Below are positions 1 through 6,625 of a stretch of 64,000 nucleotides of DNA, one piece after another. The stretch is taken from assembly GCF_001440545.1 (NCBI RefSeq), contig NZ_LKHP01000002.1, positions 62,001 through 126,000 of the forward strand, read 5' to 3'. The notes below the pieces were generated by a model. That model did not search any database and was not told where the DNA came from. It saw only the letters and a program-made list of their open reading frames with translations. The position numbers and the translations under genes were made by a program. Each line of letters starts with the position of its first letter. Position 1 is the first letter of the stretch. This DNA is from Caloramator mitchellensis (GTDB taxonomy: Bacteria > Bacillota > Clostridia > Clostridiales > Caloramatoraceae).

Positions 1-37
1 ATCCCAAGTGCTCTTCTCACTCTAACACCCCCTTGGG

Positions 38-250
38 TTATCTTAATAATTTTTCGATTTCATCTAAAGTAACAAAATTTGAAACACTCTTAACTTCACT
101 AACCTTGAAATCCTTTTTATATAAGATCTCCTTTAATATCATTTCTTCATCGGGTCCAATATTTCCTGCTTTCTTTTCAGAATATTCTATTTTTTTATCC
201 GGCAGTGCCTTATTAATAAAATTGTTGAACGCAACTCTATTCAATGACAT
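38..250 (-). CDS. Small hypothetical protein of the BMC operon
   Basis: A 70-residue protein that I do not recognise. It lies 14 nt downstream of the BMC shell gene on the same strand, with a GGTGGG ribosome binding site before its ATG, so it is probably the next cistron of the same operon. It is charged and lysine/glutamate rich, with no signal peptide, membrane segment or cysteine. Residues 33-70 look like two amphipathic helices around a short linker. A role in the microcompartment is guessed from position only. The operon may continue past the left edge of the window, which is only 37 nt beyond the stop codon. Confidence 0.6.
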   Translation of the reverse strand: MSLNRVAFNNFINKALPDKKIEYSEKKAGNIGPDEEMILKEILYKKDFKVSEVKSVSNFVTLDEIEKLLR

Positions 251-264
251 ACAAATCCCACCAA

Positions 265-528
265 TTAAAACATTTTATCAACTTCATCATGAGGTCTTGG
301 AATTACATTTACAGAAATTATTTCTGAAATAGCCTCTGCTGTATGCCTTCCATTTTCAACAGCAGATTTTACAGCAGCAACTTCACCAGATACAGTTACA
401 GATACAAGCCCCGAACCCACAACTTGAAAGTTCATAATCCTAACATTTGCAGTCTTAACCATAGTATCTGCCGCCTGAATTGCCGCAACTAATCCTCTTG
501 TTTCTATTATCCCTATTGCTTCCTTCAT
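265..528 (-). CDS. BMC-domain hexameric microcompartment shell protein
   Basis: An 87-residue single BMC (Pfam00936-type) domain protein of the PduA/EutM/CcmK class, which forms hexameric tiles in the facets of a protein shell. Visible hallmarks are the N-terminal KEAIGIIETRGLVAAIQAAD strand-helix, the GSGLV pore segment at residues 38-42 and the C-terminal VNVIPRPHDEV strand. The length is normal for BMC-H. GAGGTGAT lies just before the ATG. It follows UbiD by 14 nt in a purine-type catabolic operon. No pentamer (BMC-P) or trimer (BMC-T) gene is in the window; a closed shell needs pentamers, so further shell genes are expected outside it. It could alternatively be a lone shell paralogue. Confidence 0.95.
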   Translation of the reverse strand: MKEAIGIIETRGLVAAIQAADTMVKTANVRIMNFQVVGSGLVSVTVSGEVAAVKSAVENGRHTAEAISEIISVNVIPRPHDEVDKMF

Positions 529-542
529 CTTATCACCTCAGG

Positions 543-1874
543 CTAAAAGTATTTTCTTAAATCAATATTTTCTAGTCCAGGAATTCTGCATCTTTCAAAT
601 CTCTCATTGTTTAAAGGCCTTGTAGCATCTAATCCCATCTTATCCGAAACACCCCTTGTTGTATGCGAAGGGTCAAGTCCCGAACCGCATGCTTCAGGAA
701 TTAGCACTAAATCCCTTGAGGATTGAAATCTTGTAGCAATAGCCAGTTCTACATCCTCATTGTCAAAAATATCTATATCGTCATCAACTATAACAACGTG
801 CTTCAAATCCTTAATGCTGCTCAGAGCACCAATTATTGCAGTCTTCCCATCCCCCTCCTGTTTTTTGTTAATAGATGCTATTGCATGGAACCTATATCCT
901 CCCGATAATGTTACATGAACATCCTTAACGTCCACAAGCCTCTTTAATGCATAATATAGCTCAACTTCCCTTAAAAGTCCGTTTGCTAAGTGCTCCTCCC
1001 TGCAAGGGAATGCTGCTTGATAAATTGGGTTATTACGATGCATTATAGCTTTAATCTCTATATAAGGATGCATCTTCTGCTCCCCGTAATACCCCATAAG
1101 CTCTCCAAACGGTCCCTCCATCTCTCTTTTATTTGGAACCATTACGCCTTCCAATACTATCTCTGCATGGGCAGGAACCTCCAAATCGATGGTCTTACAC
1201 TTTACAACCTCTAATGGCTCCCCTCTTAATGCACTATCTATTTCATATTTATCAACCCCATAAAGTTCGCTGCTTACCTGAGATGCAAGCAAAAATGGCA
1301 CATCGTATCCTATAACTATTGCAACTTCCAAGGGTCTATTCATTTTTTCCATCTCAAGAAACTGATTAATAAGATAGGGTGATGCGATAAGTGCACTTAT
1401 TTTATTCCTATCTATAACTTGAAATCTTCTTATTGACGTATATCTTCTCCCGGTCTTTATATCCTTAACAACAAGCATTCCTGCTGTTATATATGTAGAT
1501 GAATCCTTCTCATGAAAATATGGATGTGGAAATTTTCTAATATCTATATTCCCTGTTATTATATTTTCCATAACAGGACCTCTATCTACTACTTTAAATG
1601 GCTTTGGGTTTGCAATTGCATCCATGAGTTTATATATTCTATCCTCGTGGCTTATATTAGAAAGTTTGTATACTGCCTCTCTGTCAGTATAAAGTGCTGC
1701 ACAGACAGGCATTTTATATCCCTTAACCCTGTTAAAAAGGACTGGTCTTTTGTTCTTTAACTTTTTCAAAATTCCCCCAAGCTCAAACTTAGCATCAACC
1801 TCAACATCGGTCTCTAATAAAAGCCCCATTTGTCTTAGCCTTTCAAGTTCAAATCTTAGCATCTGCCTTTCCAT
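543..1874 (-). CDS. UbiD-family prenyl-FMN decarboxylase
   Basis: A 443-residue UbiD-family (de)carboxylase, which removes CO2 from aromatic or unsaturated acids using prenylated FMN. The catalytic Glu pair is the EGPFGE motif at about residues 253-258, and arginines at about 149-150 (SIRRF) sit where the catalytic Arg is expected. The frame is open 63 nt further upstream, but the ATG at 1874, preceded by GGGGTGA and 1 nt after the UbiX stop, is the likely start. UbiX directly upstream would supply the cofactor. In this operon I infer that the substrate is 4-amino-5-imidazolecarboxylate, giving 4-aminoimidazole. The family does not fix the substrate; a phenolic or other heteroaromatic acid is possible. 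Confidence 0.9.
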   Translation of the reverse strand: MERQMLRFELERLRQMGLLLETDVEVDAKFELGGILKKLKNKRPVLFNRVKGYKMPVCAALYTDREAVYKLSNISHEDRIYKLMDAIANPKPFKVVDRGPVMENIITGNIDIRKFPHPYFHEKDSSTYITAGMLVVKDIKTGRRYTSIRRFQVIDRNKISALIASPYLINQFLEMEKMNRPLEVAIVIGYDVPFLLASQVSSELYGVDKYEIDSALRGEPLEVVKCKTIDLEVPAHAEIVLEGVMVPNKREMEGPFGELMGYYGEQKMHPYIEIKAIMHRNNPIYQAAFPCREEHLANGLLREVELYYALKRLVDVKDVHVTLSGGYRFHAIASINKKQEGDGKTAIIGALSSIKDLKHVVIVDDDIDIFDNEDVELAIATRFQSSRDLVLIPEACGSGLDPSHTTRGVSDKMGLDATRPLNNERFERCRIPGLENIDLRKYF

Positions 1875-1875
1875 T

Positions 1876-2430
1876 CTATTCACCCCATCTTGTATAAAGG
1901 CTATGCTCAATATCAAGCTGATCAAGAATCCTTCCAACCATAAAAGCTACTAAATCGTTTATAGTCTGAGGCTGGTTATAAAATCCCGGGGATGCAGGCA
2001 TTACTTTAACACCACACCTCACAAGCTTTAACATATTCTCAAGATGTATTGCACTTAAGGGTGTTTCCCTCGGCACTAAAATAACCCTTCTCCCTTCTTT
2101 TATACAAACATCTGCAGCTCTAGTCAGAAGATTATCTGAATATCCATTTGCAATCGAAGACAATGTTTTCATTGAACATGGAACAACAACCATTCCATCA
2201 GTTTTAAAGGAACCGCTGGCAATCGGTGCAGCAAGATTTTTGTTATCGTGATAGTATGTTGCTAATTTTTTTAATTCCTCTAAATTAAACCCGCATTCAT
2301 GCTCTACAACGTATTCCCCCATAGTTGTAACCACAAGATGAGTTTCTATATTAAGTTCCTTTAAAACCTTCAAAAGACCTATTCCATATATTGCACAGCT
2401 TCCACCTGAAATTCCAACTATAAGCCTCAT
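1876..2430 (-). CDS. ubiX: UbiX flavin prenyltransferase
   Basis: A 184-residue flavoprotein prenyltransferase that joins dimethylallyl phosphate to FMN to make the prFMN cofactor used by UbiD. It begins MRLIVGISGGSCAIYG, the FMN-binding Rossmann-like start of the family (usually GISGASG, so slightly divergent). It also keeps the conserved RETPLSAIHLENML and MPASPGFYN segments at about 120-150. I chose the ATG at 2430 over a GTG at 2439 because GAGTGG lies 5 nt before it and the resulting N-terminus matches the family. It is coupled to the UbiD gene with a 1-nt gap, which supports a dedicated pair. Confidence 0.93.
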   Translation of the reverse strand: MRLIVGISGGSCAIYGIGLLKVLKELNIETHLVVTTMGEYVVEHECGFNLEELKKLATYYHDNKNLAAPIASGSFKTDGMVVVPCSMKTLSSIANGYSDNLLTRAADVCIKEGRRVILVPRETPLSAIHLENMLKLVRCGVKVMPASPGFYNQPQTINDLVAFMVGRILDQLDIEHSLYTRWGE

Positions 2431-2458
2431 AAGCACCACTCTTCATCTTAAATTATAA

Positions 2459-2504
2459 AATCCCCTAAGGGTTTCAGGATAAGCTCCTAAAACCCCCAGG
2501 GCTA
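2459..2504 (-). terminator. Intercistronic hairpin before ubiX
   Basis: An imperfect stem (CCCT and GGGTTT arms pairing with AAACCC and AGGG through TCCTA/AGGA) lies between the cysteine hydrolase and ubiX. On the minus strand it is followed by ATTTTATAAT, a weak U-run. It could be an attenuator or an mRNA-stabilising hairpin inside the operon rather than a full terminator. Confidence 0.45.
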
Positions 2505-2510
2505 TTTTTA

Positions 2511-3113
2511 TCATTCAACTTTATTTTGTGTATCTCCAGCACCTGTCCATGGGTCAATTCCCTTTTCCCATGCATCTATATATTCATCAATCGTCATTAT
2601 CTTTGAGAACAGGCTCAAATCCCTAAGTCCTGATTCATGCATTTCCTGTGTCTTTGACTGAGTTCCATCTGATAAAACTATAACCTTATATGCATGATGA
2701 AGCGCATCGGAAGCTGTGCTTCTTACGCAAACATTTGTCCAAACTCCAGTCAAAACAACTGTGTCAATATTTTCTTCCCTTAAATACAAATCAAGGTCTG
2801 TATATGCAAATCCTGAATGTCTTCTCTTTGGAACTACATACTCTTCTCCCTCTGGCTTTAACTCATCGATGAACTCTGAGCCCCATGTTCCTTTAACTGC
2901 ATGTCTTGGTCTTACTCTAAAGTCTGCATCATTTTTCCTATGAGCCTCTTGAATATGAACAAGCTGAATATCGTCCTTTCCTCTTTCTCTAACCCACTTA
3001 AATAGTCTCTGAAGATTAGGAACTATAAGGTCAGCACCTGGGCATCTTAAAGTTGCCTTTTCTCCAACGAAGTCATTTAGCATATCTATAACCAAAATAG
3101 CATGTCTTGGCAT
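2511..3113 (-). CDS. Cysteine hydrolase (isochorismatase-like amidohydrolase)
   Basis: A 200-residue isochorismatase-superfamily protein with the full amidase triad: Asp10 in VIDMLNDF, Lys96 in VVPKRR and nucleophile Cys129 in TGVWTNVCV. This is the pattern of nicotinamidase, N-carbamoylsarcosine and ureidoacrylate amidohydrolases, which hydrolyse amide or ureido groups. The start is the ATG at 3113 behind GAGGGGG, not the GTG 15 nt upstream that lies inside that site. Between the hydantoinase and UbiX genes, a ureido-group hydrolase fits well: 4-ureido-5-imidazolecarboxylate to 4-amino-5-imidazolecarboxylate, ammonia and CO2. That substrate is inference; the family and catalytic residues are visible. 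Confidence 0.9.
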   Translation of the reverse strand: MPRHAILVIDMLNDFVGEKATLRCPGADLIVPNLQRLFKWVRERGKDDIQLVHIQEAHRKNDADFRVRPRHAVKGTWGSEFIDELKPEGEEYVVPKRRHSGFAYTDLDLYLREENIDTVVLTGVWTNVCVRSTASDALHHAYKVIVLSDGTQSKTQEMHESGLRDLSLFSKIMTIDEYIDAWEKGIDPWTGAGDTQNKVE

Positions 3114-3130
3114 TTTAATCCCCCTCACAA

Positions 3131-4546
3131 TTAAAACTTAATCTTCCTCTCAAGCTTTTGAATGTTCTGTCTCTTTATCCATTGACCATAGCCTGGCTTT
3201 CCTACTATACCCTTTTCATCATCATAAACAAGTGTTCCACGAACGATTGTCTTTGCTACCTTACCCTTTAGCTTCATTCCGTCGAATGGAGTATACTTAT
3301 TCAAGCACTGCATCTTTTCCTTTTCAATAGTCCATTCCTTATTAAGGTCGATTATAGTAAAGTCAGCGTCTGAACCTATCATCATAGCACCCTTCTTTGG
3401 GTAAATTCCATAATGCTTAGCTGCATTTGTCGATAAAATTTCAACTAATTTTGATAATGATAATCTTCCTTTGTTGTAACCTTCGCTAACAATAATAGGA
3501 ACCATAGTCTCTGTTCCAGGTATTCCAGGGAATGCAGTCCAAATTGTCATTCCTGGAGCATCCTTTTCAGTTGGTATTTCATATGGCGCATGGTCAGTTG
3601 CTATAAAATCAACGCTTCCATCAATAAGTCCCTGCCATAATTCTTCATTATCCTTCTTAGTTCTTATTGGAGGAGCAATCTTTACAAACTGCTTAAACTT
3701 TGTCATGTGTTCTTGATAATTTAAAGTTAAATAATGTGGGCAAGTTTCCGATGTAACGTCTATACCCCTCATCTTAGCTTCCTTAACAAGCTTTGCGCCA
3801 ATTCCTGTTGACATATGAACAACGTGGAATCTTGCACCTGTTTCCTCTGCATAGCTTATACAAAGCTGAATTGCAACCTTTTCAGCAAGTTCCATTCTTG
3901 CCTCTGCCCATGCAGGCCCATCCATTCTTCCTTCTTCTCTAAGCTTTTGAACCATATAATCACAGATTGCAAAGTTTTCTGCGTGAACACCAACAGGAAG
4001 CCCTGTCTTTGATACTTCATAGAATATCTCAAGCATTTCAGGGTCAGTTACTCTTGGATATGAAGGAACTGATGGAGTCATATAAACCTTAAAAGCAACA
4101 ACTCCTTCGTCTGCCTGCTCTTTAACAATCTTCAAATTCTTATTTCTTACGTCTTCTCCTGTTACACCGCCCCACATAGCATAGTCAACAATAGCCTTGT
4201 CCTTAATTGCGTTTACCTTGTTGTGAAGTTCTGCAACTCCTCTTACCGATGGAACTGAACAGCATGGCATGTCTATTATAGTTGTAACTCCGCCAACTGC
4301 CGCTCCGCTTGTTCCTGTCAAGAAATTTTCCCTGTGGGTAAATCCTGGGTCCATGTAGTGGGTGTGTGAGTCGATACATCCAGGTAAAGTCAAATGTCCT
4401 TCTGCGTCGATTACGTTGTCAGCTTCGATTCCTTCGATTTTGTCAACAAATCCTGCAATCTTCTCATCCTTAACAAGTATGTTTGTCAATACTGTCTCAT
4501 CCCCGTGTGGAATCAATGCGTTTTTAACGATTAAATCATACCTCAT
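3131..4546 (-). CDS. Hydantoinase/allantoinase-type cyclic amidohydrolase
   Basis: A 471-residue amidohydrolase of the dihydropyrimidinase/hydantoinase/allantoinase group, which opens cyclic amide rings. All metal-site residues are present: His61 and His63 (HTHYMDPG), Lys153 (AFKVYMTP, the carboxylated bridging lysine), His188 (VHAEN), His244 (VHMST) and Asp318 (TDHAP). GGGGGAT precedes the ATG. The gene lies second in the operon after the formiminotransferase. I infer that it opens the pyrimidine ring of xanthine to 4-ureido-5-imidazolecarboxylate. Allantoinase or dihydropyrimidinase activity are the alternatives, but neither explains the decarboxylase and formiminotransferase neighbours. 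Confidence 0.92.
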   Translation of the reverse strand: MRYDLIVKNALIPHGDETVLTNILVKDEKIAGFVDKIEGIEADNVIDAEGHLTLPGCIDSHTHYMDPGFTHRENFLTGTSGAAVGGVTTIIDMPCCSVPSVRGVAELHNKVNAIKDKAIVDYAMWGGVTGEDVRNKNLKIVKEQADEGVVAFKVYMTPSVPSYPRVTDPEMLEIFYEVSKTGLPVGVHAENFAICDYMVQKLREEGRMDGPAWAEARMELAEKVAIQLCISYAEETGARFHVVHMSTGIGAKLVKEAKMRGIDVTSETCPHYLTLNYQEHMTKFKQFVKIAPPIRTKKDNEELWQGLIDGSVDFIATDHAPYEIPTEKDAPGMTIWTAFPGIPGTETMVPIIVSEGYNKGRLSLSKLVEILSTNAAKHYGIYPKKGAMMIGSDADFTIIDLNKEWTIEKEKMQCLNKYTPFDGMKLKGKVAKTIVRGTLVYDDEKGIVGKPGYGQWIKRQNIQKLERKIKF

Positions 4547-4558
4547 AATTTATCCCCC

Positions 4559-5467
4559 TTAATCCATTAAATGATATTCAATTATCTGTTCTTTTCTAAA
4601 GTTTTCTAGTCCAAGGAAATATTCAAGAGAATTCAAAAGATAATCAAGTTTTACTGGCCCTACAAGCTCTGAGCCTGTTACAGCAACTCCGTATCTTGCA
4701 GCCTCACTCTTTATAAAGTTATACGCCCTATAAAGTGGTGTGGCGCCGCAGTCGAACATATTCATTGAAACTACAACTCCGCTTCTTTCTGGGAACTTTA
4801 TTCCCACTGCTCTTACAGTTGAGAATCCACCGCTTGGACCTCTTACTCCCTTTGCAATCTTTTTTGCAATTTCTACATCCTCAGTTGCAAGGAAAACATT
4901 ATAAGCGGTCAACCCTTCAAAATCAGCGCTAACTATGGTTGCTCCAGCTGTTGGATGCAAAGCTGCAGGTCCTATATCCGGTCTTCTAAGTTCTGTATGA
5001 GCAACCTTTTTAAGTCCTTCATACTGACCCTCTCTTATGTTTGATATTGATTTTCTGAACTCGTTCCTTGCATTCTTTCCCGAAAAATATACTGGGACAT
5101 TATATCTTTTGAAAACCTCTTCACCAATCTCTTCAGCAAGCTTAATCACTTCATCAATAGTTATATTTCTAAAAGGGAAAAGCGGAATGGTATCCTGTGC
5201 TCCAATTCTTGGATGTGTTCCTGTCTGCTCCTCCATGTTTATAAGCTCATAAGCCTTGCCTGCCATATTAAGAAGGGCTTCCTTAAGGCTTTCTGGCTCA
5301 CCTATGACTGTTACAACTGTTCTATTAAAATCATACTCAGGCTCATAGCTTATAAGTTTTACCCCATCAACGTTTCTAACCTTATCAACTATGGCCTCAA
5401 TAACGTCTTTTCTTCTTCCTTCGCTGAAATTTGGAACAGCAAGGACATATTTTTTGCTCTCAGACAA
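4559..5467 (-). CDS. Glutamate/glycine formiminotransferase (FTCD N-terminal type)
   Basis: A 302-residue stand-alone formiminotransferase that moves a formimino group from formimino-glutamate or -glycine to tetrahydrofolate. The N-terminal domain (about 1-180) carries GTHPRIGAQD with His85 at the position of the mammalian catalytic His. The C-terminal half has GFSTVRAVG and the usual helix ending near FLGLENF. No cyclodeaminase domain is fused. The start is a TTG behind GGGGGG with 6 nt spacing. It is the first gene of the leftward operon. There are no histidine-degradation genes nearby, so glycine formiminotransferase of the purine pathway is a better contextual guess than histidine use. 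Confidence 0.9.
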   Translation of the reverse strand: MSESKKYVLAVPNFSEGRRKDVIEAIVDKVRNVDGVKLISYEPEYDFNRTVVTVIGEPESLKEALLNMAGKAYELINMEEQTGTHPRIGAQDTIPLFPFRNITIDEVIKLAEEIGEEVFKRYNVPVYFSGKNARNEFRKSISNIREGQYEGLKKVAHTELRRPDIGPAALHPTAGATIVSADFEGLTAYNVFLATEDVEIAKKIAKGVRGPSGGFSTVRAVGIKFPERSGVVVSMNMFDCGATPLYRAYNFIKSEAARYGVAVTGSELVGPVKLDYLLNSLEYFLGLENFRKEQIIEYHLMD

Positions 5468-5658
5468 AATAATCCCCCCTTACAATTTTTATTAATAATT
5501 TCAATAAATATTAATCAAAACCTTTATATAATTTCTACAAAGAAATGATATTCTCAAAATAAAAACTTTTAATATTTTTGTATAAATTTAATAATTAAAT
5601 TTGAGTTATAAAAAACTAAAATTAGAATATAAAGGCAGATATTTGAGGGGGGATTGAT

Positions 5659-6351
5659 GTGCCGTTTAAATTGATAGACCTTTCGCAGGAAATTTATCAA
5701 GGAATGTCGGTTTTTCCAATGCACCAAAAAACATTTATTATGGTAAATATGACGCATGAGGAGAATATGCGACAGACAGGGAGCAAAACTCTTGGTTTTT
5801 CAGCAAGAAATCTACTTATAAGTGAACATGGAGGAACCCATTCTGACGCTGTATGGGAATATAAGCCAAGTGGTGAAACTATCGATAAGATGCCTCTTGA
5901 ATATTTTTATGGGAGCGCTGTGTGCATAGATGTATCCTTTGTTCCGGCGACACGATACATAGAAATTTCTGATTTAGAAAAGGCTATAAAGAATTCAAAG
6001 CAGGAAATAAAAAAGGGCGACATATTACTATTATATACCGGACATTTTGACAGGAATTTTGGAACAGAAAAGTGGCAGACTGAATATACAGGTCTTAGCT
6101 ACAGTGCTGCAAAATACTTAGCCGAGCTTGGAGTTGTCAATATAGGGGTTGATGCTCCTGCAATAGACCATCCACAGGATTTGGATTTTTCAGGCCACCT
6201 TGTTTGCGGTGAGTATAATATAACAAATACTGAAAACCTTTGTAATTTAGATAAGGTTGTAAACAGGCGATTTTTGTATTTTGGCCTTCCACTGAAAATT
6301 AGGGATGGCTCCGGCTCGCCAATAAGGGCCATTGCACTTTTGGAAGAATAA
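5659..6351 (+). CDS. Cyclase-family metal-dependent hydrolase
   Basis: A 230-residue member of the cyclase / kynurenine formamidase-like family (metal-dependent ring or amide hydrolases). The family motif HGGTHSDA at residues 57-64 supplies the metal ligands His57, His61 and Asp63. DAPAIDHP at about 168-175 and the C-terminal PIRAIAL are also typical. The start is GTG with GAGGGGGGA upstream. It is transcribed divergently from the xanthine-type operon across a 190-nt AT-rich spacer, so shared control is likely. In the proposed pathway it could perform the otherwise missing 4-aminoimidazole deamination or imidazolone ring opening. That assignment is a guess. Confidence 0.88.
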   Translation: MPFKLIDLSQEIYQGMSVFPMHQKTFIMVNMTHEENMRQTGSKTLGFSARNLLISEHGGTHSDAVWEYKPSGETIDKMPLEYFYGSAVCIDVSFVPATRYIEISDLEKAIKNSKQEIKKGDILLLYTGHFDRNFGTEKWQTEYTGLSYSAAKYLAELGVVNIGVDAPAIDHPQDLDFSGHLVCGEYNITNTENLCNLDKVVNRRFLYFGLPLKIRDGSGSPIRAIALLEE

Positions 6352-6411
6352 ATTAAACCATTGATTTTCAAGTTTTTTCATTACACCACGATTAATATTA
6401 GGGGTATAAAA

Positions 6412-6625
6412 TTAACCCCATGATATGATTTCAAAAAGTTCTTCTCACCAACTGTAGTAACTCTTGCTTTTCAGTTTTTCAAAGGACTGTAATCCTATTT
6501 AAGATTTACAGAGCTAAGTAATCTTCACAAGTAAAAATTCGTAAAGGTGGGTCCTTTGAAATAAAGAAAAGCTTTGAGTTACTTGGTGCAGTGAGCAAAG
6601 CTGAAAAATCATATTTTGGGGTTTA
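6412..6625. repeat. Foldback element, about 214 nt, arms starting CCCCATGATATG
   Basis: The left arm (6412-6433) begins TTAACCCCATGATATGATTT and the right arm (about 6600-6625) is its near reverse complement, ending TTTTGGGGTTTAA. Inner segments also pair: CACCAACT..GTAACTC with GAGTTAC..TTGGTG, and CAAAGGAC with GTCCTTTG. The whole unit can therefore fold into one long imperfect hairpin. It fills the gap between convergent genes, and its right end abuts the stop codon of the GGDEF/EAL gene. It shares a 20-nt arm with the element at 62619-62709. No open frame is inside. Confidence 0.75.

Noticed and set aside
33-332. Plus-strand frame across the small BMC-operon gene and the end of the shell gene
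   Set aside because: It is antisense to the clearly conserved shell protein, has no ribosome binding site and a low-complexity hydrophobic sequence.
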